Positions 48,181 through 60,292 of a stretch of DNA of 64,000 bases are shown one piece after another. The position numbers and the translations under genes are program-made. The first letter of the stretch is position 1. The number at the start of each line of letters is the position of its first letter. The notes under the pieces are model-generated. The model did not search any database. It was not told the origin of the DNA and saw only the letters and a program-made list of their open reading frames with translations. The stretch lies in contig NC_135554.1 in NCBI RefSeq assembly GCF_964340395.1, forward strand, positions 20,046,592 to 20,110,591. The letters run 5' to 3'. This DNA is from Glandiceps talaboti. Lineage: Eukaryota > Hemichordata > Enteropneusta > Spengelidae.

Positions 48181-49191
48181 GAATACATGCAGGTACGCAT
48201 GTACACACAAATACACACTCACTGACTGACACGCTAACACACAAACTCAAATAGGTAATGACAGGTGGTATATATGTTGAAATAAGTATCAACTAGTAAC
48301 GTTGGACGCCATATTAACTCGTAACACTGAGAACTATTTAGTATCGCTTGCCAACTTTAAGTTTGACACACGAGCGAAATACTCGACAACAAGACAAGTC
48401 TATAGGCCTGTCTTATCAGGCACCTGATGTTTGATAAACATGTTATCAAATATAGCTCAATTTCACAATTCTCTAAATAAGGCTAGCGATAGCGATGAAT
48501 CAGACTCCATATAAATAAATACAATCACAGTGTGTACCGAGTCAATCTAGGCAAATCATTATAGAGAATGACGAACTCAGTCAGCAAGTCGCCAAAACTC
48601 TTTGAATTACTTCACCCATGACGTAAATAATCCGATTGAGGGACATTCAATTATGAAGAACTCTTTATGACCACAAATCGTATGTCATGTCGTCAGCGTG
48701 TTCATATAATCAAGGAACTTCAAATGCCAATCCTAACGACGACTTCCCGCCATTATTTCTCGAATAACCTTTCCCCCCCTGTACCTTGTGGAAAATCCTA
48801 ACTTTTACTTTAGAATTGAACTTTCAAAATTATAATAATTATTTGTGCATTTGTGAAAACATTGGATTAATATTTTTGTTATTTTTCATAAAAAAATCAT
48901 GAAAGTAAAATATACCATTTAGGGTTGGTTTCACACTGTGCATAGGTTCACAGTTTCACACAACGCGTACGAGTACATCATTCCTACAGACAGCTAAATA
49001 CCAATACGGAAACTGAATATCCATTACAACACGATGTCGAAATGCGATGATTTCATGCGTAGTTGTTATGGCAACAGAAACTAGTGTTAAGGAATGCAGT
49101 TGATGCATGGCATTGAAGTACAGTTACTGTATGAGTACATGAGTGATACATCAAGGGCCTTGACCGTTTTGCAGCCTCTCTCGCAGCTCTG
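48181..49191. other. No gene; one X-box-like site at 49072-49085
   Basis: Ordinary CpG-containing intergenic DNA. GTTGTTATGGCAAC at 49072-49085 matches the RFX X-box pattern. Its flank (AGTTGTTATGGCAACAGAA, then TTAAGGAATG) is repeated in diverged form at 50440-50478. Confidence 0.45.
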
Positions 49192-49808
49192 TTAGGGAGC
49201 AATCAGTAATTACAATAGGGAGGGTCGGGGAAGTCAAACCCGGGCTGTAGCATAAATGTGACCCTACCCCTAGTCCGTTGTGTTAACAAGTGACCCTCCC
49301 TCAATTTGCTTTCTCTGAAATATAACCCTCTCCCTGTTAATTAGTATCACAGTGAGTTTTCCCTTGTATTAAATCTATGCCTGTGTTAGGATCATATTGG
49401 CCGAGCTAAATTAAGGCCAGAACTCCCAAATATCAGATGAGAAAACTGACAACCTCAGGACAGAGGTCGATATCTCAACTCTACCACAATGTCCTTAATA
49501 TCTTGCCACGTTGTCCCCCTTTACTACTGTGCGACCCACTCCTTTCCTGACACCACAACTAATAGTTAATTCACTGCATTTCAGGTAGGCGTAGAATTTG
49601 GACCCAGTGGCAGTGAAGAGATCATGCCAAAATCACAAAATAATGTAAAATTAGATATAAAAGAATGAGTCAATGTAAAATGTGACGCTCCCCTAATTTC
49701 CATTTTGTAAAATATAGCCCTCGCCCTAAGGACAGATTTGTAAAAAGTGACCCCCCCCCCCTAATTCCCTCCGGCCCTCCCCTCTTGTAATTACTGAAGG
49801 CTCCCTTA
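49192..49808 (+). mobile_element. PIF/Harbinger-like MITE, copy 1 (611 bp)
   Basis: The ends are GGGAGCAATCAGTAATTACA (49195-49214) and TGTAATTACTGAAGGCTCCC (49786-49805). They are flanked by TTA on both sides (49192-49194 and 49806-49808), the 3-bp duplication typical of PIF/Harbinger elements. Subterminal regions are rich in GTGACCCTCCC-type repeats on one strand. There is no transposase frame, so this is non-autonomous. Copy 2 is at 52182-52968 in the opposite orientation. Confidence 0.8.
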
Positions 49809-50138
49809 TGTACAGGTTAATCGTATCATTCACAGCATCAAATACTAATAGAACACTTAGCCTCTTATAAAGTACCTTGATTAAAGTTAAGTGATCGTCC
49901 AAGGCGCATGTCTGAGCTGTTCAAAGAGCATTGCGTTTGTTGTACACAGTACTGTCAGTATAGCTCGTGCCCATCCGCAGTTCCGACAACTTGCAGTTCG
50001 ACCACCAAGTTGTGCTGACGCCGGAGTTTATTTGGGGAAAGACTTTTGTACGTAAATTATGTACATGTCCATCTGCTCAGAATGTTTCCCCTTTAATACT
50101 GTCTTGGTTTTCGCAGCGTGGGACCCAACTGAAGAGTG

Positions 50139-50162
50139 TGCGCGCGCGCGTGTGTGTGTGTA

Positions 50163-50221
<59 letters not shown>

Positions 50222-50276
50222 GCCTGTCTGTCTGTCTGTCTGTCTGTGTGTCTGTATGTGTCTGTGTGTATGTATG

Positions 50277-50311
<35 letters not shown>

Positions 50312-50322
50312 GTCTGTGTGTG
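50139..50322. repeat. (TCTG)n/(TG)n microsatellite
   Basis: A GCGCGC and TGTGTG start is followed by a long run of TCTG units with GTGTGTATG interruptions. The Cys/Ser/Val-Leu-rich frames translated from it are artefacts. Confidence 0.98.
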
Positions 50323-50441
50323 AATTTGAGGTCTACTTAAATTGCTAAGCTGAAGAGGTTATTTCATAAATGTTGATAGATTTGTTGAGCGTTTCAAGGG
50401 TGTTGTAACGGTTCAACTGGATAAATTGTATATAATGAGTT

Positions 50442-50455
50442 GTTGGTATGGCAAC
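50442..50455. promoter_or_regulatory. X-box-like motif
   Basis: GTTGGTATGGCAAC fits the RFX X-box palindrome. It sits in a diverged duplicate of 49070-49108 (both continue with CAGAA, then TTAAGGAATG). Confidence 0.35.
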
Positions 50456-50809
50456 AGAACGCATATTAAGGAATGTATAAGAGATGTACTCAATATTAAG
50501 TATCGTTAACACTACATTAATAGCTCATTAGGACTCTAGCTTTTCTCATATACCTGTCTGTCGGGTTTCGCTCATTTACATGCACTGTCAGTGACTGAGT
50601 GAATTTAATCGCTACTTCTACAGTGTCCTTGAAATTTCAAACACCTTCATACAATTTGAGTTGAGAGTATGATTGCATATGAAATTTGATAACCTGCTCG
50701 ATTATCGGAGAGATTAATAAGGGTTTTTCTAATAATACACAATGCAAGTTTTCTCTGTTCTTAGTACTTGAGATTTTCGTGATAAAAGAACTTGTATATC
50801 GATTACTGT

Positions 50810-50940
50810 GGCAGTGCATTCTCGCAAACCAGAGCTTTTATTTCTTTAATGCGACACTGCCGAAATAACGAACCGCTTGGCGTTGCGTCTTGAACGGTGA
50901 CGTAAAAGAGGCTGCGTGGTTTACGATGATGTCACAGTGC
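50810..50940. mobile_element. Short TIR element copy C
   Basis: The element spans 50818-50932 (115 bp). It starts ATTCTCGCAAACCAGAGCTT and ends TGGTTTACGATGATGT, with the inner pair TTATTTC/GAAATAA and the block GGTGACGTAAAAGAGGC, matching copy B. The flanks GGCAGTGC (50810-50817) and CACAGTGC (50933-50940) agree at six of eight positions, a partly decayed target duplication. It is in the same orientation as copies A and B. Confidence 0.8.
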
Positions 50941-52181
50941 TTCCATTCTGATACTAACGTTCTATACATGCCATTTTTTTAATTAATGTATATAAACTAC
51001 TATATCCATGACTCTGGGGTAGGGGAGGATATACTCCACCCCCCCCCTCACGTCTGAAAGCTACCCTGTATCGTCGCTGAAGAGACCCTTTCCCTTTAAT
51101 ATGATCGTGTCGTCTGCAAGATCTAACTAAATGTCATTTTGGTTGTAGAGTTTCGCCATGCAATTTCAATTATTTCATGTTCGTGAAAACTTAGAAGTTC
51201 TTTTTGACAACACGGCACTGAGTACCAGTTACCGCCTGAAGCCATAGTGTTCACCGGGGAATCGACAGTGAACTAAACGCGGGTTTCTGAAGACATCGTG
51301 AGTTGTTGTATGTTAGTCACTTTCTTGCAAGTGCGTTGAAAACTAAGAAGCAGTTTATGGACGTATGTCAGGATCCTTTCAATAATGGGAATATGCTATT
51401 CGCACACTTGATAATCATTATAATTTAAAATTCCATGACAACCCAGAGGTCTCAACTATTAGGAAAATCCGTTCAAAACAAGGTCCATTCAATGCAGGGG
51501 TTTTTATAATGACACTTTGGATTGCTTGTTAGTGAAAGTTTCTATGAAAAATAAATAAAGCTAATATTCAGTTGGGAGTATACTAATGGTATCCGTAGTG
51601 CATTTCATGACATGGATAGATTTACAAAAAACACTCTCTAAATACAGATAATGCATTTCTTTCACGCATAATGAGATCGCTTATTTCATTGGTTTGTGAT
51701 GAAGGTGTCAACATTCCACACCAGGAAGTAGCGTTTGAGCATGATGGTTGCCTCTTGCGCATTGTGAAGAGTCAAAAGAACAGAGAACTATCAACTCGTA
51801 AATTTACTGACAGACGTTTACCTTATATTCATTCCTGAAGATGGAAAACAAGAATACGTCAATATCTTCCTTATTGTGTTCGTGTCTCAAAAAGTGCTGT
51901 CGTGAAGCTCTTTACGCATACATATTTTACATCGATTTCATATAAAAATCGAGAAAACTGCGTTCTAAATAATATTATTCCTTTACAAAAGACGATATAA
52001 ATATATTTTGATCATGAAAACACGAGAAAAATAAACCCAAAAACACAAAGGGAATAACAATAATACAGAAAGGAATCTAAAACTCTGCAAACTCACAATG
52101 AAATATATAATTAAATACGTTAAAACACTGAACGAAACTATTATACTAGGGTGCATTTAATATACAAACAATACTATTAAA
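50941..52181. other. No gene seen
   Basis: AT-rich with moderate CpG. A G-rich/C-rich stretch at about 51018-51050 (GGGGTAGGGGAGGATATACT, then CCACCCCCCCCC) resembles MITE subterminal sequence but has no partner. No frame of note. Confidence 0.4.
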
Positions 52182-52968
52182 GGGAGCCTTTAGTAATTAC
52201 AGTGGGGCGGTGGGAATGGAGGGGGTCACTTTTACAAATGTGTTCTCGAGGGAGGGCCATATAGTAGAAAGTGGGATGGGGGTGGTCACATTATTTTATT
52301 TTGACTCACTGTATTGGCTGATTGTGCATTCTTGGGGGATTTAGCATCCCACTGCTGCTACATCGGTTAGGGATAGGTTTAGGTTTAGGTTAACGTTTAG
52401 GTTAGTGTTAGGTACCGTAATATCAGACCGTGTCAAACAAAATCACTGCTTACAACCATGGTGTGAATTAACTATCAGTTGTGATGCGAGGAGAGAAGTC
52501 ACAGGAGTAAAACGGGAACAGTTTGGTAGATATTAAGGATGATATTATAGAGATGTCGACCTCGGTCACGACAATATCGGGAGTATGCCCATCTAGATTT
52601 TGGGTGTTAATTGTCTGGCCTTCAGCTCAGCCAATGAGATCCAAACTCAGGTTTAGATTAATTCAATGCTGATTTTCACTCAAATTCACTCGGGAGATAG
52701 TAGTTTGAATAACAATTTCAACATGGTGGCAGTGGTGGGACTAAGTCCTTTAAAACATTGATTCTGGGACTAGTGTCCTTTTTCATGTCTGACAGCATTT
52801 AAACCATGTTTTATGAAATATTTTAACAGGGGGAGGGTCATATTTTAGACAAAGGAAAATGATGGAGGGTTACCTTTTCGCACGACGGAATAGGGGAGGG
52901 TCATATTTTATGCAACAGCCTGGGCCTGATTTCCCCCTGCCCTCCCCCTGTAATTCAAGTAGGTCTAC
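52182..52968 (-). mobile_element. PIF/Harbinger-like MITE, copy 2 (~790 bp)
   Basis: The left end GGGAGCCTTTAGTAATTACA (from 52182) matches the ends of copy 1. The right end is more diverged (CTGTAATTCAAGTAGGTC, to about 52968). The interior (for example 52465-52680: GTGAATTAACTATCAGTTGT, GATATTAAGGA, GTCGACCTCGGTC) matches the reverse complement of copy 1, so the two copies are inverted relative to each other. A degenerate (TTTAGG)n tract lies at 52374-52412. TAA may flank both ends. No transposase. Confidence 0.75.
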
Positions 52969-53847
52969 TAAATACACTCTGGAGTGTGAGGCTATAAGTT
53001 ATTACAGTTTGTCCAATAAATGCGTTTTTGGAAATAGTATATAAAGAAGATTGTCGTAAATAGCTGGGTAATGTATTCCGTAATTTGGCAACAGTGTATT
53101 TAAAAGATTCATCAAGAAATTGTGTATTTGTGAAAGGTCGTATGATATTTCCCTTGTATCATGAATTTCGTTAACAAAAGTGTATCTACTCTTGAGATAT
53201 TCAGCTACTAACGAGTAGATATTCAGCTACTAAGCCGTTCAAACACTTCTAAACCATATATACGCTTCTTAATCTATACGAACTCTAAATGCCATAAAGT
53301 CTTAGATAATTCAGACATGTTCAAATTAGACGCGGCTTTCTTTGTTGTTTGGGTATGTCGTATATGCACTGGTTGAAAAGGGCATATTTATGGCACTTTT
53401 TACTGGAATGTCACGTTATCATTGTAGACTCGAGTCCACCTAATAGGTTAATCATGTGAGTTGTCATGCTGGTGCCTACACTCTTGTCTCCTCTGTGTAT
53501 AGGATATAGACTGTGAGGTATAGCTAGCGGCTAACAATTCGACTGAGCCACGCTGGGTAAGGTAGCCGACGTGAGATTAGTATCAAATCGTCTACAATTA
53601 GCAGTGCATCTACAGAACACATGCTGAGTTTAAATGTGGTCACCTTTTTACAAAGGTTTCCACTATAAAAACAAACTCCCTACGCGAAGCTAAGAAACGT
53701 TCGTCTTATTGTACTCCAGGGGTAGAGTTCTTTACATCCAATTATTAATGTTTTATCTGTAGTACACGAAACTGGATTGTTCCAGAAGTGACAAGTACAA
53801 CTGTTAGATAATGGTTCCAAGCGTTGTACTGTGAGTTTTACCGTAGA
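52969..53847. other. No gene seen
   Basis: AT-rich with moderate CpG; the word GATATTCAGCTACTAA is doubled at about 53199 and 53218 (ACGAGTAGATATTCAGCTAC). No frame of note. Confidence 0.4.
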
Positions 53848-54069
<222 letters not shown>

Positions 54070-54439
54070 TATCCCCTCTACTGCCTGTTATTTTACCTTG
54101 CGTTCTGGTTTTTCGGAAACTAATCTCACAGCTTGTAACTCGCCATATAATGGAAAGAAATCCAACGGCCTTTACAAGTATCACGATATATTGTAAGACT
54201 ACAATTTAGAAGAAGACAAAGTTGCCTAATATGAAGCATCTTGTACTCTATGGTAATTAGATTTTTAGGTGGCATTGTTACTTTAAGAGCGTTTTCTCTG
54301 ACATACGAAATTATTTTGAACTATTCACGTGAAAGGAGAATTTTAATAATTGTATATTGTTATAAAAACGTATAATGAACTAAATTGGCGTAATCAACTG
54401 AGTAGAAAATCAATTACACACCATATTCAAATGTGTATA
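54070..54439. other. No gene seen
   Basis: AT-rich; nothing recognised. Confidence 0.4.
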
Positions 54440-54655
54440 TTTGGATGGATGGATAGATGGATGGATGGGTGGGTGGGTGGATGGATGGGTGGGTGGGTTG
54501 GTAGGTGAAAATATATGTCTGTCTACCCACCAATCAGGTAATCATACCTTATATAATCATGTAATGAATAAATAAATCGATCAATCAGATAATCAATTAA
54601 TCAATCAATCAATCAGACAGTCAGTCAGTCAGTCAGTCAGTCAGTCAGTCAGTCA
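54440..54655. repeat. Tetranucleotide cluster: (GGAT)n, (GGGT)n, (AATC)n, (CAGT)n
   Basis: Four related arrays follow each other: GGATGGAT and GGGTGGGT at 54442-54505, then after a short spacer AATCAATC at 54588-54614 and CAGTCAGT at 54615-54653. Each array differs from its neighbour by a single substitution of the unit. Confidence 0.95.
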
Positions 54656-57123
54656 AAAAAATAAAGAATGGCCACGAACGAATATTAGGGGAAGAAAGAG
54701 CCGACATGTATGTGTGGAATAATGGGCCATGCCAGAGCCAGCTGTGTAGTATTAAGGTGTGTTATCGATCCACAGTGTGATAGCAGGAGATCACGCCGTG
54801 TACAACAGAATCAGAAGACCAATTACCGAAGGTGAGTTGTGCGTAGGTGTTGGCAAAGCTACGGCAGATAAATCTTGATGTCCTGACAAATTGCTTGCAT
54901 TGCGTCAAGATTTGGAACTGAGAATGACACCCAATAACACGGACCGTCGATATTTCGTACCAATCAACAAATAAATCACGTCGCAAGGCGACACAAAATG
55001 AGCGATTGTTTTACTATCCCTGACTATATACATCATTTTGTGCACGCTTCGATGACAGGCGAACAAATCTGATTTCACCCGATCGGTTGATTGATTCCAA
55101 TTCGTCACGCTATGGTCGACTGAAAGAATGGACACGGTTGACAAATTATTTCATATATGATGCTATGTTCAACCGTGGTATTATATACTCTTTTTGTAAT
55201 GTCGGAAAGTTAAATTTGAACTCTCAATTTTTTTTTTAGTATTAATCAAGATGAAGCACATGGCGTTACTAAACCCTACCGTATATCATCGATTAGTGAA
55301 CTTCTTTGCTCTAGGTTCATGGTAAACTCTTACCAAGCTATCTCGGCATGCGTACGCAATCAATTTCTTTTTAAAGGAACAGCATGATAGCTTAAAATTT
55401 ACAGTCACATAGATCGGTACAACAAAGCGTCGGTACGTCGTGATTTGTTGTGAAAAATTACCTATTGCATCGGCTTGGCATTAAGAAGTTGTGGGTTGTT
55501 AATTTCAAAAAATGTTGAACAAAGATTGTATTCCTATCGACCTGTTCTTTTTCCAACATTGTCAATGCTAAAGTGAGAAGTCAGCTCTGGGTTATTCCCG
55601 AAACGTCAGTTATTTGTACCGAAAATATGTTATCTTAACAATTTGTTTACGTTCATTTAGTTGTTCCTCTTCTAGATAGGTATGCAAATTTGGGATGGAT
55701 TGCTTGATACTTGACACGCGAGAAATTAGCATGCAGAATGTCAGCGAAATAGTAATTTTTTAAAATCATACGGACCATAAACATATTGTTACTTCAAGCA
55801 TGATATTTCGAGATTGCTCATGAGCCGTCCTAAACCTATGTACACTTTATAGTATTGTCCATAAATTCAAAACTTATAAATTACTCTAAACCAATCTCAT
55901 TATTAGCGAGAGAGATATATGTAAAGCAATATATAACCCTTTATGATAAATATACATGAAAAATAGCGAACTCACTTTTATTGCAAATTAAAGCAAATGG
56001 GACACTTTTAAGCGAGAATGTGGACAGAAATTAATACACAGTGACTAAATATATGATTGACATCCAAAATAAATAAGAAATGTGCCACAAATTTACAAAA
56101 TACAAGAATTTTGTGTTGAGATGTTTAGCGGGAAAGTTCTTGGACTGGAAAAAGGGTTTAATGCCAGGTACCTAGTAGCCACCTTAATAGCTGAATATCT
56201 CATAAGTATCATATCAAACCAACGACGTATGAAAAGGTGCCCTACGTTGAACTGTACTGCATTTTATCCAAACATACATCTCTCTGATTCATATTGATCT
56301 TAGTGTACTGTTGTAGATCAAAATGCGTTCATGCATGCGCAACTGATGAGATGATGGACATTCAAAAGCGATGTATACAGGGTGTGCGTGGGTGCTCTCA
56401 CAACACTTAGGATTATATCTGCACACGCATGAATCAAGGCAATCATTTCAACTCAGTTAAGGCTTGAGTTATAATTCAAATTTCAAATTTCTGTAAAACA
56501 AAATGTACTTATTGCCAAGGACGAATATAACTTTTGTTTATCTTTATGTCCACTTTGCGAATAATTTAGAACAATTCAAATATCTCTACATTGGAAAGGT
56601 ATCCCTAGTCTCTAGCGTATACAATCCAGTCAATATCTTTTAGGTCGTAGTATCAAAACTGCCTATGTATTTATTAAAAGCGCCGTTCAAAAGACGTGAA
56701 ATGTTACCAGTGTTAACAAGATTGTAACTTTTTTAACTTGTCATATCTTTATATGTTCTAACTTTGTATCGTAAAAGCCTCTGACCTTTCTACAAGTTTG
56801 TAACAGTGTTACATTTATATGTACGATGGGTTGAGGCCTAATACTAAAATAAAATGAACTTCAACTTGTTATAATTCCTTCTTGCTACATATTGTGTCAC
56901 AATTTAACTTACACATAACTGCGTGCAGAAGCGTCACGATCACGAACACATTAGGGATGACCCTATTTTTTCTGTTCATCATAACCGACTGACCCAAATT
57001 TTCAGCTCCGACATCGAAATAAAAAAATTATTTCTATTTACGCCCGCCCTTAATATTTTGTGGAACAGCGCCCTCTCTGCAAGAATAAGCAAGATATCTG
57101 GACTGTTGACATCATCTACCGTT
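54656..57123. other. No gene supported
   Basis: CpG-containing AT-rich DNA. Overlapping frames at 54762-55144 (-) and 56082-56297 (+) are under 80 residues and have no recognised motif. Confidence 0.4.
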
Positions 57124-57306
57124 ATGGCGGCGGCGGCGATACTTGTTCACGAACAGAGCATTTCTTTCATAACGGAAGTTATTCAAGTTGGGGGCTCAGA
57201 ACATACCAACTGTGTAGAGAAGCTGGGAAAGGGCTTGCTACAGGAATCCAATAAAAAGAGAAGCGGAAAAGGAGAGGCACAGAATCATGAAGAAGATGAT
57301 TTTTAA
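57124..57306 (+). CDS. Possible small ORF of 60 residues, unidentified
   Basis: From ATG at 57124 (context GTTATGG, a G at -3 and +4) the frame reads MAAAAILVHEQSISF and ends in a Lys/Glu-rich, acidic tail (EEDDF) before TAA at 57306. The same frame is open upstream to 56923, but the GCG-rich ATG start with good context is the more natural one. No donor (GTRAG) is seen within it, so it would be a single-exon or terminal frame. Composition is unlike the microsatellite frames. CAGCGCCCTCTCTGC lies about 55 bp upstream. No family was recognised, and length alone is not significant. Confidence 0.22.
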   Translation: MAAAAILVHEQSISFITEVIQVGGSEHTNCVEKLGKGLLQESNKKRSGKGEAQNHEEDDF

Positions 57307-57851
57307 TTTCAATTTGTTTTTTTAAAAATTAAATCGACCGACCGACCGACCCATAGTTGCCATGAAAAAAGTAATGAGAAACATTGTTTAAAAACTAGGC
57401 TCACCCTTACGGACTATTAAAGCTTACTTCTATAGGACGGGTAGTCACGAATAGCCTTCTATAGAAGATTAACAGAAAGCAAAGTTCTAACACAGACCTT
57501 AAGTGTGTTTTCATGCCAATTTCAATCTACCAACTCTTGAATTAGTAGATCACACGAGGAAGATCAACAAGGCAGTTGTTCATTTCAAAGTTGAATGTAG
57601 AAACGTACACATTCATTACCAGAGCAGCCAAACGTATACGTCCGTCGAGGCGTTTAGAAAGGCTTGTGGAGAAAATCTATACATGCCATGCAATGAATAT
57701 CAATGACGTTTTCGACAGTCAATGGTTAAAGATGTCACTGAGAATTACGAACAGTTAAGTTATTTGTTTTACTTTCCTATGGAGTCAAGGTATCGTTATT
57801 TCAACCCATACACAAGGGTTAAGAACCTGCGAGACAGGCATCATGACTTTA
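57307..57851. other. No gene; (CGAC)n at 57335-57351
   Basis: Four CGAC units at 57335-57351 mirror the CGGT tract at 13744. The frames at 57503-57937 are overlapping and short. Confidence 0.4.
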
Positions 57852-58072
57852 TGACGTCATATGAATGTATGACGTCATCACGAGTGCATCTTAATTATGA
57901 TCAAACCGTGTCACTGAGAAATATGTATTTACGCTAATTTCATTATAATTTCCGAAGTACTCAAAGTATTGTAGAATCCGCCATAAGCGGATATAATTAT
58001 ATTAATATCAAAATATAAGAACCAACGACACAGACATCACGAATGTATGACGTCATCACGAGTGTGACGTCA
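57852..58072. promoter_or_regulatory. Cluster of four perfect CRE palindromes
   Basis: TGACGTCA occurs at 57852-57859, 57870-57877, 58048-58055 and 58065-58072. Within each pair the sites start 17-18 bp apart. Positions 57863-57886 and 58041-58064 are an exact 24-bp direct repeat that carries one CRE each. CRE is the binding site of CREB/ATF bZIP factors (established knowledge). Enhancer or promoter function here is inference. Confidence 0.5.
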
Positions 58073-60119
58073 TGACTGTAGAGATGATAATTGACTGTAG
58101 TCATGCCATCTTTGATGGATTATCCTGTAATGAAAAACGTAGATTTAAACCCACAGGGTCAGAAGATGGCCCATAGGCCAATCCATTTTTTTCTGTCCTA
58201 CCTGATAAATATTCAACTCATTCTCCTCCAAAGCTTTTTATAAAGCTCAGCTTTACCCTGATACCACGAATAAGATTTAGCCTTTTTGAGATCAGATTAA
58301 AGTAAAGCTGATATAGATTAAACCGACACTCGATTCTAACAATGTTGAGATATCTAGCTGCCCGAGAAATTTCGAAAAGAGATTAGAGATTTTTTATAAT
58401 ATGATTTCTAAAGGGGATTTGAGAAGCTGACGTACGCCATTCCTGTTTCCATGAACGAAATCCCGATCAGTGTGCGTGTGGTTGAAATTTAGCTTGCTAT
58501 GTATATGTTCATTTTATAATTGTTCCACGTGCTCTATGTATAGACACAATCATCTGTATGTACATCATGTTTTTGACTTTGGGTTAATACAATATTAGTT
58601 TATATCATGAAATTAAACATTAACAGCCAACTGTCTTTTGAACCTCTGTTTTTCTTAGATAATTAACTAAATAACTATGTTGATTTGAATCCCTAAATCT
58701 ACACGCGTCGCCATTTATTTCCTAGATTTTGTTAATTTAGTCAATGTAGGGCGATTTACACGAATTACTATCCCTTTTTTTCCAAAACTTGCACGTTTTA
58801 GGGTTTTTTTCTCCACCGTATTGTTTTTTTGTCCAACTTTCCAGACTTTATTGAACGTATTTTTACTTGAAGAAGTGTGTTTTCCTAGAAATTAGTCTCT
58901 AAATCATTCCATTTATAATTGAGGATGAATTTCAATGCATCTTAAAAAGCTCTGGTAATGTATTAACCTTGTGTGTACTAAATAGCCATCTATTGTTCAA
59001 CCCTGAGGAAGTTTTAAAACCAATTCATATTGAAACTAATCCATTTGAACGACCTTTCAGTTGTTCATTCATGAAGAGCTGGAAGTTCAAAAACAATTCT
59101 GTGTATCACGATGGAATGACAGAGATGAATGGAATAGGTGTAAGGTTATGAAAGGTCAGACTGCGAGCTATAATTAACCTTGACGTTTGTGAATGTATCT
59201 GTACACGGCAAGACTGAATAACAATCGTTCTATTCGACATATATGTTGGCATACAACCTCAAAACTACGCTGCATCTACTCTAGTGGGCCAAAATAAAAC
59301 AGTTTATCCCAGAACTCAAGTCAAATTTCAGACCCTGATAGTAATAATTTTTACTAAAGTGATCCAAAATAAAGCGGAACCTGTGACATTGGGGTTAGGT
59401 ATATATTTGAATCCACGATCAAGTTGATAAAATGATTCTTCACCGTTTTTTATAAAATAGTTATTGCATCGATGGCTGGTCATTCAGGTGTACCAAATAT
59501 GCACATGGTTACACGTTGGAATCTCCTCCTATATGGTATGCCCCACTCTTCTATTGAAATGGGTTTAATATATGTTCGCTGCAACTGTAGCCACTTATAT
59601 ACAGCCTGAGTTTAACACGTGTAAATAGACCAAAATGTTCTGGATTATCATTAATTGTACTTGGTTCATCTAACATTTTTCTACTTATATATTTACCATT
59701 ATCTCCAATACCGGTCAATACAATATTACACTGCAGTAAATCACCCTCTTTAGTGACTACATTTAAAAGAACCCCATGCAAATTGGGATTACCAATTCAT
59801 GGGGAAAACTAGCCATACAAATTACCACTATATGTGTACAGCTACACAAAAGAAATGGCATTCTTCGAACTCAATATAATACATATCCTTTATAGCTTTG
59901 CTAATGACGGCGAACACTAAGAATTGATTCAAATTGACCCACAATCCATAAATGAATTTGCATGCAAGCATCTAGTGGGTAGGACATGATGTCAAAGTGA
60001 TATTGATTGTGTTTCTAACTCAATAATATTGGTAGAAATATTTCCATGGCTGGAAAGAAATTAAAGACTGTAAAAAATAACGACACTTTAAAAATAATAC
60101 AGACAGACATATTTTCACG
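58073..60119. other. No gene seen
   Basis: AT-rich with CpG. A hairpin-like AAAGCTTTTTATAAAGCT stretch lies at about 58230-58248. Frames at 58969 and 59551 are of chance length. Confidence 0.4.
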
Positions 60120-60184
60120 TCGAGCATATATTATATATATATATATATATATATAAACATGTAAAAATGTGAAAACATACATTT

Positions 60185-60268
<84 letters not shown>

Positions 60269-60292
60269 GTCTCAAATGTATGTTTTTACATT
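60120..60292. repeat. AT array inside a palindrome (arms 60166-60190 / 60269-60292)
   Basis: The arm GAAAACATACATTTGAGAC on the left is matched by GTCTCAAATGTATGTTTTTA on the right, with one mismatch over 24 bp. The 78 bp between are almost pure TA. A second TA run (60130-60154) lies outside the left arm. Confidence 0.9.

Noticed and set aside
50000-50348. Cys-Leu-Ser-Val repeat protein on the plus strand
   Set aside because: Pure (TCTG)n artefact, open in all three frames.
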